Shown in pieces: positions 24,401 to 31,240 of a stretch of DNA of 45,894 nucleotides. Within the stretch, counting starts at the first letter, position 1; every line of letters begins with the position of its first letter. The stretch is from Planctomycetia bacterium (lineage in GTDB: Bacteria; Planctomycetota; Planctomycetia; Gemmatales; Gemmataceae): NCBI GenBank assembly GCA_005799265.1, contig SYHD01000209.1, forward strand, positions 1 through 45,894. The letters run 5' to 3'. A program made the translations under genes and the position numbers. Under the pieces are notes generated by a model. That model saw only the letters and a program-made list of their open reading frames with translations. It did not search any database and had not been told where the DNA came from.

Positions 24401-26034
24401 CCTTGACGGGTGTCGCCGAGCCGCAACGCTGGATCTTGAGCGAAAACGCCGAGACCTATCGCCTCGCTTTCGTTGCTGATGTCGCATCGTCGCAAGCAAC
24501 GCAAGACGCAGCCGCGCTGGTGTTGCGCCGATTTCTCGATACGCACGCGCTGATCGGCCTCGACGATGTGCTGACGCGCTATCCCTTCGAGCGGACGTGG
24601 GCCGAACAGCGTCTCGACGAATGGACGCGCCAGGGCCGGCTGTTGCGCGTCACGACCGCGGACGCCGACCCGCTGCAATGGTCCGCTCCTGAGAATTTCG
24701 AGCAGATGGAGCGCGGAACGCTGTCGATTCTGCGCCGTGAGGTGATGACGTGTCCGCCGGCGCAATTCGCGGATTTCGTGTTGCACTGGCAATCGATCCA
24801 CCCCAGCACGCAAGGCGAGGGAGCGAGCGGATTGCACGCGGTCTTGCGCCGTCTGGATGGCTGCGTGTTGCCGGTCGAAGTTTGGGAACAGGCGATCTTA
24901 CCCGCGCGTGTGAAAAAGTACCAGCCGCGTCAACTCGACGACTTGATCGCCGCGGGACAGTGGATGTGGTTCAGTCTTGGCGCCGACGATTCGTATGCGC
25001 TGGCATTCGTCGAGCGTTCGGCGCTAGCATCGCTGCCGCCGCCGCTGGACCCGCACGTCGGCGTGGATCAAAGCGCGGCCTCGGTCTTGGATGTTCTGCG
25101 GACGCGCGGCGCCATGTTCGCGGCCGATTTGTCCGGGCATACCAATTTATCCCTAATAGCCATGCGTCGCTGCCTGTGGTCGCTTCTTCGTCTCGGACTG
25201 GTGGCGAACGATCAATTCGACGTGCTCCGACGAGGCGAACCGCCGCACGTTGACGACGCGCCCGCCCTGCGCTCGCGCGTCGAGGTGCGCACGTTCCTGC
25301 GCGATGCCCGCCGGCGTCACGAAACGCATTGGCCCGAAGGTCGCTGGTCACTCTTGGAATGGGGCCAGCCGAATCCGGAGACAGCCGCCTTCTTTCAGGC
25401 GAGGCGCTTGCTCGAACGCTATGGCCTGGCCGCCCGTGAATTGGCAATCCAAGGCGAGCTGCCAATCCCGTGGCGCGTCCTTTACGAGATCTTGAGCCGC
25501 ATGGAACTTGCCGGCGAAGTGCGACGCGGTTATTTCGTCGAAGGGTTATCCGGGGCACAATTCGCACTCCCCGAAGCCGCGCGTTTGTTGCAGGAGATCG
25601 GCTTGCCGAGCCGTGCCCAGGCTCCGGTGATTCTGTTGTCGAGCCTCGATCCGGCAAACCTGTACGGCAGCGGCGCCGCGCTGGAACTGCCGGAGACTTC
25701 GGACGAACCGCGTGCTTTCTTGCGTCGGCAGGGAAATTGGATTATCGTCAAAGCGGGTCGGCCGCTGCTCTTGATCGAACAACAAGGCAAACGCTTGACG
25801 ACGATGCCGCACGCGAGCGACGACGAGCTTGCTCAGGCGGTGGCACGTCTTGCCGACATCCTCAAATTGAACCCGAGCCGCGATGTTCGTCATAAACTGA
25901 CGGTCGAGACATGGAACGAACAGCCGATCACCAGCACCAGCGGCAAGGAGCTGCTCGAACGGGTCGGCTTCGTACGCGACTATCAGGCGATGACGCTTTA
26001 CGCAGTGTGGCAGACGTGTGACACGACTACTTGA
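21448..26034 (+). CDS. lhr: Lhr-family ATP-dependent DNA/RNA helicase, long form
   Basis: 1528 aa. Lhr helicases unwind DNA and RNA-DNA hybrids; the long form has the Lhr core followed by a large C-terminal domain. Core: motif Ia-type PVQTEGWP, Walker A APTGSGKT (46-53), ISPLKALNND, TPESLHLLL, DEIHAL (motif II), SATQRPLEEVA (motif III), then the second RecA part with FANNRRSVERI, HHGSVALEVRQQTEQALKEG (HHGSV), TASLELGIDMGAVDLVCQ and QRVGRAGH (motif VI). C-terminally a winged-helix-rich region and blocks such as HDHLDLSHVQQLLADI. Two repeat-derived in-frame insertions lie in loops (22349-22408 and 22922-22969). The start overlaps the membrane-protein gene by 14 nt. Confidence 0.93.
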   Translation: MRHADPLALFLPPVRQWFRAHLGEPTPVQTEGWPSIVAGQNTLLLAPTGSGKTLAAFLACLDRLWRQEPIGRGVQILYISPLKALNNDIYRNLQIPLNGISGVAHEMAMKLPLIELAVRTGDTTTAERQRLVRHPPQVLITTPESLHLLLTSKARETLKNVTHCIVDEIHALCPNKRGVFLALLLERLQAVAKRDFVRIGLSATQRPLEEVARYLGGLTYDANGAWRARSVTIVDAGLRKNLDLQVISPVEQFGPLAEKSIWPSIYRRLATEIREHRSTIVFANNRRSVERITAMLNECLSEPEASAKEAAKSFANASGSAESEIHVRAHHGSVALEVRQQTEQALKEGRLRAVVATASLELGIDMGAVDLVCQVESPGNVARGLQRVGRAGHLVGQSSKGRLIAKTLPDLLNQAVLAAEMTAGRVEALHVPMNCLDVLAQQVIAMVAMDDWPVNELYHLVRQAYPFRDLTPAAFDAVLEMVTGRYRFENSSPLPLYSGGEGPGARGTERSEPSRSDESSKSLSPTQKLTALQPRISWDRVHQTLHALPGSQRLALVHGGTIPDTGQYAVYTANGVRIGEVDEEFVYERRIGDAFLLGTSAWRIDRIETDRVVVHPAEGLPAMVPFWRGESTGRSYDLGLAQGKFLRELSERIDHSECLSWLQQTHHLDAAAARNVRDYVRRQLTRTKCVPTDRALFIETSRDPLGDWQVILLCPFGRAVNLSLRLAIENRLRDRLGYRPQCLHHDDGILIRLTESDEPVLDILEGITPANVRERILEELADSALFALRFRQNAARALMMPRGAAGKRAPLWLQRLRGRDLLQVARQYADFPIVAETFRECLHDHLDLSHVQQLLADIVSGDIKIETRRLDLPSAFGAGLLFAFTATFMYQYDGVEADSERNTAPLDQALLDQLIGHEGRPLPLDPRAIQQVDRRLRGVGRPPRSKAEMAEWLRRLGDVTRHDLEGAMLEYLRELEQDGVVAKITLTGVAEPQRWILSENAETYRLAFVADVASSQATQDAAALVLRRFLDTHALIGLDDVLTRYPFERTWAEQRLDEWTRQGRLLRVTTADADPLQWSAPENFEQMERGTLSILRREVMTCPPAQFADFVLHWQSIHPSTQGEGASGLHAVLRRLDGCVLPVEVWEQAILPARVKKYQPRQLDDLIAAGQWMWFSLGADDSYALAFVERSALASLPPPLDPHVGVDQSAASVLDVLRTRGAMFAADLSGHTNLSLIAMRRCLWSLLRLGLVANDQFDVLRRGEPPHVDDAPALRSRVEVRTFLRDARRRHETHWPEGRWSLLEWGQPNPETAAFFQARRLLERYGLAARELAIQGELPIPWRVLYEILSRMELAGEVRRGYFVEGLSGAQFALPEAARLLQEIGLPSRAQAPVILLSSLDPANLYGSGAALELPETSDEPRAFLRRQGNWIIVKAGRPLLLIEQQGKRLTTMPHASDDELAQAVARLADILKLNPSRDVRHKLTVETWNEQPITSTSGKELLERVGFVRDYQAMTLYAVWQTCDTTT
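22349..22408. repeat. in-frame 60-nt palindromic insertion inside lhr
   Basis: 25-nt arms (22349-22373 and 22384-22408) with one mismatch, loop of 10 nt; the unit CTTCGCTAACGCTTCAGGCT is repeated as a lone arm at 43204-43225. Total length 60, a multiple of three, so the reading frame is kept and about 20 residues (SEPEASAKEAAKSFANASGS) are added between the RecA2 strands. Confidence 0.85.
22922..22969. repeat. in-frame CCCCTCTCCCCCTG repeat inside lhr
   Basis: CCCTCTCCCCCTG-TACT-CAGGGGGAGAGGG followed by ACCGGGGGCGAGGGGG. The same unit occurs twice in glnE and twice at 43052-43199. In lhr it is translated as part of SPLPLYSGGEGPGARG and lies between motif-VI and the C-terminal domain, in an insertion of some 35 residues rich in Ser and Glu. 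Confidence 0.9.
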
Positions 26035-26117
26035 ACGTGGAGGTTTACCTGATTACTTCATCCGACTCCATTCGCTCGCACGACGACAATTCTCTGACAT
26101 TGGCGCCAGATCTTCCG

Positions 26118-26579
26118 ATGTCCGTCTTCACCAGCACGGAGCCTTGGCACCCGGAACGCATCGGCGCGCTCGCTCTGTATTGCAGCGACGGCCGTTGGGG
26201 CGAAGCATTCGACGAATTCTGCCACAAACATCTGCAGATTCCGCGCTATGATCGCTGGGCCGTCCCGGGTGGTCCGGCCTGGCTGGCGACGCCCGCGGGC
26301 AGCGGCGGCTTCGTGCAGGCGGCGCGGGCGCAGCTCGACTTCCTCGTGCGCATTCACGAGGTGGAGCGAGTCGTTCTTATCACTCATTTTGGTTGTGCGG
26401 AGTATGGCAATCGATTGCAGCGGCCGCCGCTGGAGTGCATTCCCGCACAGCTTGACGAACTGAATAAAGCCGCGCATGTGTTGCAAGATTGGTATCCCGG
26501 CATGCGCGTGGAGACCTTTCTCGCGATGCGCCAGGGCCGAGCGTTGTCATTCCATGAATTGAGCATCCTCGGCCAATAG
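26118..26579 (+). CDS. beta-carbonic-anhydrase-like zinc protein
   Basis: 153 aa from the ATG at 26118; an earlier TTG at 26031, overlapping the lhr stop, would give 182 aa. The ribosome binding site is weak. The zinc ligands of beta carbonic anhydrases are all visible: CSDGR (Cys22, Asp24, Arg26) and HFGCAEYG (His90, Cys93). The rest (WAVPGGPAWLATP, LDFLVRIHEVERVVLIT) follows the fold. It is shorter than typical beta-CAs, which are about 200 aa, and the family of short CA-like proteins is often of unverified activity. It follows lhr directly. Confidence 0.8.
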   Translation: MSVFTSTEPWHPERIGALALYCSDGRWGEAFDEFCHKHLQIPRYDRWAVPGGPAWLATPAGSGGFVQAARAQLDFLVRIHEVERVVLITHFGCAEYGNRLQRPPLECIPAQLDELNKAAHVLQDWYPGMRVETFLAMRQGRALSFHELSILGQ

Positions 26580-26591
26580 CTGCGCTAAACT

Positions 26592-28085
26592 CTACCCGGC
26601 CAATGTGACGCTTTCGCCGCGATCCGGTATCGCCACATCGACGAAGCCTCGCTCTAGCAGTGTCGCCTTCAGCAGCTCGGCCTGATCGGGATCGCCATGC
26701 ACGAGGCGAACTTTGCGCCCCGGATCGGCGAGCGGCGTCAGCATCGCGAGAATCTCGTCGCGCCCGGCGTGCCCGGAGAAGCCGTTCAGCACCGCCACCT
26801 CTGCGTTGAGCGGGCACGTCGTGTTCAGGATGCGCAACTCCTGCCTCTTTTCGACCAGGCGCCGACCGAGTGTGTGCTGCGCTTGAAAGCCGATGATGAG
26901 GACCGTGTTGCGCGCATCGCCGACGTTCCGTTTGAGATGATGCAGGATGCGTCCCGATTCGCACATGCCGCTCGCCGCGATGATGATGCACGGCTCCCGG
27001 CAATCGTTGATGCGTTTGCTTTCCTCGACGGTGCGCGTGTACTGCACCAACTCCTCACCGAACAGCCCGGAATCCTTGTAGAGCAGCAGCGACGTTTCTT
27101 CATCGAAGCACTCCGGATGCAAGCGAAAGACCTCGGTCGCCGCAGCAGAGAGAGGGCTATCAACGAAGATCGGCAATCGCTTGAGCCGGCCAGCACTGAT
27201 GAGCTGATGCAGATGAAAGACGATGGTCTGCGTGCGTCCAAGACTGAAGGCGGGGACGAGCAGCCTGCCGCCGCGCGCGCTGGTGCGTTCGACGACGTGG
27301 CACAGATCGTCGGCGAGCATCTCGACGCCGGGGTGATTGCGGCCGCCATAGGTGCTTTCACTGATAAGCAATTCCGCGGGCGGGATCGGCGCCGGATCAC
27401 GCAGGATGGCCACGTCCTTGCGGCCCAGGTCGCCGGTAAAGGTGATCGTGCATGTTTTCCCTTCGTTAGCCGGACGCGCAAGCGCCGGATCGCCCAATCC
27501 GGCGCTTGCGCGTCCGGCTAAGGGGCTCGAGGCGACATCGGCGACTTTCAAATGCACCATCGCGGAGCCGAGCAGATGCCCAGCGTCCACGAAGCGTGCG
27601 GTGACGTTCCTGGCAATCGGGTGCTCGGTGTCGTAGGGGACCGACCGTGTCAGGTTCATGGTGCGGCGGACATCACGAAAGTCGTAAAGCGATTCGATGG
27701 TCGGTTCGCCCGGCCGCCGATGCCGATTGAGGTGGCTCGCGTCTTCTTCCTGAATCTTCGCCGAATCCGCGAGCATGACGGCAATCAGATCGCGCGTCGC
27801 CGGCGTACAGTAGATCGGCCCCTTGAAGCCGCGCTTGACGAGATTGGGCAGATTGCCGCAGTGATCGATATGTGCGTGGCTGAGCACGACGGCATCGATA
27901 TCGCTCGGCACAAACGGAAAGTCCTTGTTGCGCTGCCACGCCTCGGCCCGCCTGCCTTGATAGAGGCCGCAATCCAGCAAGAGCTTGTGCTTGCCGACCT
28001 CGACGAGATGCATCGAGCCGGTTACGGTGCGTGCGGCGCCCCAGAAGGTGACGCGGATGTCTGCGGATGTTGTCGTTGGAGTCAT
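26592..28085 (-). CDS. MBL-fold beta-CASP metallo-hydrolase (RNA-specificity domain)
   Basis: 497 aa. Proteins of this group are CPSF73/RNase-J-related nucleases. Seen: FWGAARTVTGSMHLVEVG, LLLDCGLYQG, the metal motif SHAHIDHCG (His70, His72, Asp74, His75), DAGHLLGSA, ITFTGDLGRKD, the beta-CASP part beginning at about SESTYGGRNHPG and EASGMCESGRIL-type IIAASGMCESGRILHHLK, and the RMMBL ending NGFSGHAGRDEILAML. An in-frame palindrome at 27466-27521 adds about 20 residues (188-209) between two core strands. The ATG shares an ATGA overlap with a small upstream gene. It probably acts on RNA; substrate not known. Confidence 0.9.
   Translation of the reverse strand: MTPTTTSADIRVTFWGAARTVTGSMHLVEVGKHKLLLDCGLYQGRRAEAWQRNKDFPFVPSDIDAVVLSHAHIDHCGNLPNLVKRGFKGPIYCTPATRDLIAVMLADSAKIQEEDASHLNRHRRPGEPTIESLYDFRDVRRTMNLTRSVPYDTEHPIARNVTARFVDAGHLLGSAMVHLKVADVASSPLAGRASAGLGDPALARPANEGKTCTITFTGDLGRKDVAILRDPAPIPPAELLISESTYGGRNHPGVEMLADDLCHVVERTSARGGRLLVPAFSLGRTQTIVFHLHQLISAGRLKRLPIFVDSPLSAAATEVFRLHPECFDEETSLLLYKDSGLFGEELVQYTRTVEESKRINDCREPCIIIAASGMCESGRILHHLKRNVGDARNTVLIIGFQAQHTLGRRLVEKRQELRILNTTCPLNAEVAVLNGFSGHAGRDEILAMLTPLADPGRKVRLVHGDPDQAELLKATLLERGFVDVAIPDRGESVTLAG
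27466..27521. repeat. perfect 24-bp-arm palindrome inside the metallo-hydrolase gene
   Basis: Arms 27466-27489 and 27498-27521 are perfectly complementary; loop of 8 nt. The core word CGCTTGCGCGTCCGGCTAA also appears at 36564-36582 at the end of glnE. The insertion encodes the Ala/Gly/Arg-rich segment LAGRASAGLGDPALARPANE and leaves the frame open. Confidence 0.92.
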
Positions 28086-28339
28086 GTTGATTGAGGCTTG
28101 TCGAGACACCTGTCGCATTGGGGATACCGAAAGAAACTCTCATCCTGAATCGAGCCATAGGTTCTATCAACATAGCCCTCGGGCCAGCTTCTTTCGTCGC
28201 AGGGAGATTTACCTTGCTCCTCCGATTCAGCTACAAGCACGATGACCATCCGGTACTTCCGGGTGGGTTCGTCGACGGGAATTGTCCGATGAAGGAGCTT
28301 GTCAGATCCCGCGATCTGCATGGTTTCAATCGTCTTCAT
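28082..28339 (-). CDS. small protein coupled to the metallo-hydrolase gene
   Basis: 85 aa from the ATG at 28339 (GGTGG before it). It begins with MKTIETMQIAGSDKLLHRTI and continues PVDEPTRKYRMVIVLVAESEE, a beta-rich pattern like the small antitoxin-like AbrB-unrelated proteins common in cyanobacteria and planctomycetes. The second half has a possible zinc site (PQCDRC) and ends DKPQST. Its TGA overlaps the ATG of the downstream metallo-hydrolase (ATGA), so the two are translated together. Function unknown; an accessory or antitoxin-like partner is inference. Confidence 0.65.
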   Translation of the reverse strand: MKTIETMQIAGSDKLLHRTIPVDEPTRKYRMVIVLVAESEEQGKSPCDERSWPEGYVDRTYGSIQDESFFRYPQCDRCLDKPQST

Positions 28340-28416
28340 GGTGGCCACCAAGGTACATTCTACCACAACCACCGCAGCAGCGTCTCGATCACCTGGCCGT
28401 GACGTCAATCAGCGGC

Positions 28417-28776
28417 TCAGACCGAATCGGCTCCTCCGCTTGGACTAATCGCCGGAAAGTTTTTCGACTTGGGAGTGAACAACAAAAGCACGCTTTGGAT
28501 TAGAGCCAGAACAGCGATCACGACGAACAAGATCCGCCGGATGAATCTGGTTTCACGTGAAGTCCGGTACTCAACTTGTCTTTGCTGACCGGGAAGTTCG
28601 CCGATCTCGCCATCTTGCAGGACTTCGAGTTTCGCTCCCGGCGGCGCCCAGAACTCCCCGATCACATCTCTTTTTAGCATGAAGGAAGTGCCCCCTTCGA
28701 AAAATGTATTCACCATGAGCCCGACGCAAAGCACTGTGGTAATGAGGGCAGCAGTTCCTACGAGACGACGAACCAT
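28417..28776 (-). CDS. small two-TM membrane protein
   Basis: 119 aa from the ATG at 28776 (AAGGAAA upstream). Helix 1 (LVGTAALITTVLCVGLMV, about 5-22) and helix 2 (ILFVVIAVLALIQSVLLLF, about 83-101) enclose a loop of some 55 residues with a hydrophilic beta pattern (FWAPPGAKLEVLQDGEIGE). The C-terminal tail is short and polar. No family recognised. It is in the same direction as the DUF1501 gene upstream, 62 nt away. Confidence 0.7.
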   Translation of the reverse strand: MVRRLVGTAALITTVLCVGLMVNTFFEGGTSFMLKRDVIGEFWAPPGAKLEVLQDGEIGELPGQQRQVEYRTSRETRFIRRILFVVIAVLALIQSVLLLFTPKSKNFPAISPSGGADSV

Positions 28777-28837
28777 ATCGACTTTCCTTGGTATTTGAAA
28801 ATGCGAAAATCGGCGCGCAGGTGGCAGGCTCTTACCG

Positions 28838-30208
28838 TCACCGCAAGAGCGCCTCAATCACCTGCCCATCGCACAACGTCACCGGCCGGCTCAGGCGGTC
28901 GCGCACCTCCATGTGGGGATCGACGCCGAGGCAGTGATAGATCGTCGCCGCCAAATCGGCGGGAGGCGTCGGGTTCGACGCGGGCTCGGCGGCGTAACGG
29001 TCGCTGCTGCCATGAACGACGCCTCCGCGGATGCCGCCGCCCGCCAGCACGGTCGTGAAGACTTTGCCCCAGTGGTCGCGGCCGTCGCGCCCGGCGCCGG
29101 CGCCGCCGACCACCGATTGGCCGACGCGCGGCGTGCGGCCCATTTCGCCGGTCCAGACTACCAGCGTGTCGTCGAGCATGCCGCGCGCGTCGAGATCGTC
29201 GAGCAGGGCCGAGAACGCGAGATCAGTCACGGGACATAAACGCTCGCGAAGATCGATGAAGTTGCGGTTGTGCGTGTCCCAATAGACGCTGACGTTGGTG
29301 ATGCCGTCGTTGGGCCAGAAGACCGTAACGATCGGCACGCCCGCTTCGACGAGCCGGCGCGCTTGCAGCACCGATTGACCGTGAATGTTCATGCCGTAGC
29401 GCTGGCGGATGTGGCGCGGCTCTTGCGTAAGATCGAAGGCGCGGGTCACTTCGGGACGGGCAAGTAGCGAGAAGGCGCGATCGTAATGGGACGCCATCGC
29501 CTGCACGTCCGCCTGCTGTTCGAGGCCGCGCACCTGCTGATCGATGGTGCGCAGAAGTTGCTGGCGTCCACCCGCGCGTAACGCCGTCACTTCGGCGGAC
29601 AGCGCGAAATCGCCGACACGATAGTCAGGCAGCGAAGCGTCGGCGTCGATGCGCATCGGATTATAGACGGGGCCGAGCCAGCCCGCGCCTTGGCCGTGGC
29701 TCGATTCGACGAACCGCGGCGACCCGTTCGGCACCACCGGCATCATCGACACGAACGGCGGCAGAGGACCTCGCCCACGGCCGAGCTTTGACAGGATCGC
29801 GCCATAGCTCGGCCAATCGTCGGCTAGCGAGCCGGTCGGCGGCGGCTTGCCCGTCAGAAGGAAATGCGTTGCACGCGTGTGATCGACGTTGTCATGCGTC
29901 ATCGAGCGGATTAACGCGAGCTGGTGGGCACGCTGGGCCAGACGCGGCAAATGCTCGCAGATTTGCAATCCCGGCACGCTGGTGGCGATGGGCCGAAACT
30001 CGCCACGATAGACGTCGGGGGCGTCGGGCTTCATGTCCCAGGTGTCCTGCTGTGCGGGGCCGCCCCACATGAACAGAAGGATGCACGCTTTTGCACGGCC
30101 GCGCGGCGCTCGGGTTTGCGCGTCGAGCAATTGCGGCAAGCCGAGGCCGAAGAGGCTCAGAGCGCCGGCGCGCAAGAACTCGCGGCGATTGAAAGCGGGA
30201 TGGAACAT
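28838..30208 (-). CDS. DUF1501 domain-containing secreted protein (second)
   Basis: 456 aa with a Tat-type leader right at the start (FNRREFLRAGALSLFGLGL). Sulfatase-fold blocks: ACILLFMWGGPAQQDTWDMK, SMTHDNVDHTRATHFLLTGK, TVFWPNDGITNVSVYWDTH and VVWTGEMGRTPRVGQS, with GGAGAGRDGRDHWGKVFTTVL near the end (GAGRDGRDHWGKV). The active site is not established for this family. It is not adjacent to a PSD1/DUF1553 partner. A palindromic repeat separates it from the upstream thioredoxin-fold gene in the same direction. Confidence 0.9.
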   Translation of the reverse strand: MFHPAFNRREFLRAGALSLFGLGLPQLLDAQTRAPRGRAKACILLFMWGGPAQQDTWDMKPDAPDVYRGEFRPIATSVPGLQICEHLPRLAQRAHQLALIRSMTHDNVDHTRATHFLLTGKPPPTGSLADDWPSYGAILSKLGRGRGPLPPFVSMMPVVPNGSPRFVESSHGQGAGWLGPVYNPMRIDADASLPDYRVGDFALSAEVTALRAGGRQQLLRTIDQQVRGLEQQADVQAMASHYDRAFSLLARPEVTRAFDLTQEPRHIRQRYGMNIHGQSVLQARRLVEAGVPIVTVFWPNDGITNVSVYWDTHNRNFIDLRERLCPVTDLAFSALLDDLDARGMLDDTLVVWTGEMGRTPRVGQSVVGGAGAGRDGRDHWGKVFTTVLAGGGIRGGVVHGSSDRYAAEPASNPTPPADLAATIYHCLGVDPHMEVRDRLSRPVTLCDGQVIEALLR

Positions 30209-30228
30209 GATTGCTGATTCCTCATGTG

Positions 30229-30286
30229 CGCCGCTTGCGGTTTAGCGTTCGGGTGGCGCTTTGCGAGCGCTAAGCCGCAAGCGGCG
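30229..30286. repeat. CCGCTTGCGG-family palindrome, complete copy
   Basis: 23-nt arms (30229-30251, 30264-30286) with two mismatches that are G:U-compatible, and a 12-nt loop. It fills the 81-nt gap between the DUF1501 and thioredoxin-fold genes. It is the clearest full copy of the family and defines the consensus CGCCGCTTGCGGYTTAGCG. Confidence 0.92.
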
Positions 30287-30289
30287 TGG

Positions 30290-31084
30290 TTACTCCGCAA
30301 TTTTCTTAAGTGCTGCCTGGGCGTGCTCGTTGCCGTAGCCGGCGCGAACGATGATCTGCGCATATTCGCGCAGCTCGGCGAGCTTCTTTTGGTCATTGCC
30401 GGCCCATGCTTTCATGTCATCGACAATGCGCTTGACGTCCGCCTCGGTGTTGTCCTTTTGAATAATTGCTCGGATGAGCTTCTGTAGCTCGGGCGACTTG
30501 CCGTCGGGTCTCGCCTTCTTCTTTTCCTCGGGTTGGTCTTTGGGCGGCTCCTGACCGAGGACCTTGGCGATGGCGGCGATCACTTTGGACGAATCCTTCG
30601 CATTCGGGTCAGTCAGCGCAAAGTTGGCGACGACCTTGTTGCCCTTGGCGATCAGCACGGTGATCTGGACTTTGTCATTCAGCCCGTAGGTCTCGGGGCC
30701 ATCCTTGCCGCCTTCGAGGCAGATGCTGACGGGCGACACCAGGCTCAGTGATTTTTCGGCGCGTTTGAGGAAGCCTTCAATCTTCTCTTTGTCACCGGTG
30801 ACCCAGACGATTTGCGTCGCCAGCTTGACCTGCTCGGACGCATACTTATCGACGGGCTTGAGAAACTGGAAGCCGGGCCGTGTGATGGCGGCGTCGCCAG
30901 GAGCGTGCATGAAGATCAGCAGCGTAGGGCCGCCCTTGATCTTGTCGTGCAGTTTGAATTCTTTGCCGGCGTCGGGGCCGAAGTGCTGATGGGCCTTGAA
31001 GTCGGGCAACTTGTCGCCGACCTGCGGGCCGGACGGAAAATCGCCGACGTGCAGCGCGAGCGTCAACAGCAGCGTGGTAAACAT
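30290..31084 (-). CDS. secreted thioredoxin-fold protein lacking the redox cysteines
   Basis: 264 aa, signal peptide MFTTLLLTLALHVGDFPSG, then the AhpC/redoxin-like opening PQVGDKLPDFKAHQHFGPDAG (VGDKLPDFKAHQHF). The place where CxxC or the peroxidatic Cys would be reads LIFMHAPGDAAITRPG, with no Cys, so it cannot be a disulfide or peroxide enzyme; the only Cys is in SICLEGG. The C-terminal 90 residues begin with EPPKDQPEEKKKARPD and form a separate helical part. It probably binds a ligand or protein in the periplasm. Proteins with this redox-dead fold are frequent in planctomycetes. Confidence 0.78.
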   Translation of the reverse strand: MFTTLLLTLALHVGDFPSGPQVGDKLPDFKAHQHFGPDAGKEFKLHDKIKGGPTLLIFMHAPGDAAITRPGFQFLKPVDKYASEQVKLATQIVWVTGDKEKIEGFLKRAEKSLSLVSPVSICLEGGKDGPETYGLNDKVQITVLIAKGNKVVANFALTDPNAKDSSKVIAAIAKVLGQEPPKDQPEEKKKARPDGKSPELQKLIRAIIQKDNTEADVKRIVDDMKAWAGNDQKKLAELREYAQIIVRAGYGNEHAQAALKKIAE

Positions 31085-31145
31085 GCGTGTCTCCTGTCAG
31101 AAGAATGTTGATGCATTTCGCCAGCGCTTATGGCATCATTTTGTT

Positions 31146-31203
31146 CGCCGCTTGCGGCTTAGCGCTCGGGATCGAACACGCGAGCGCGAAGCCGCAAGCG
31201 GCA
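31146..31203. repeat. CCGCTTGCGG-family palindrome
   Basis: Left arm CGCCGCTTGCGGCTTAGCGC and right arm CGAGCGCGAAGCCGCAAGCGGC, which differ at one or two bases from perfect complementarity, with 12 nt between. It is located between the divergent thioredoxin-fold (-) and sulfatase (+) genes, so it sits in both promoters. Confidence 0.92.
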
Positions 31204-31240
31204 ATACTGAGACTAACAAAACGGCACTGGAAATGAAACC

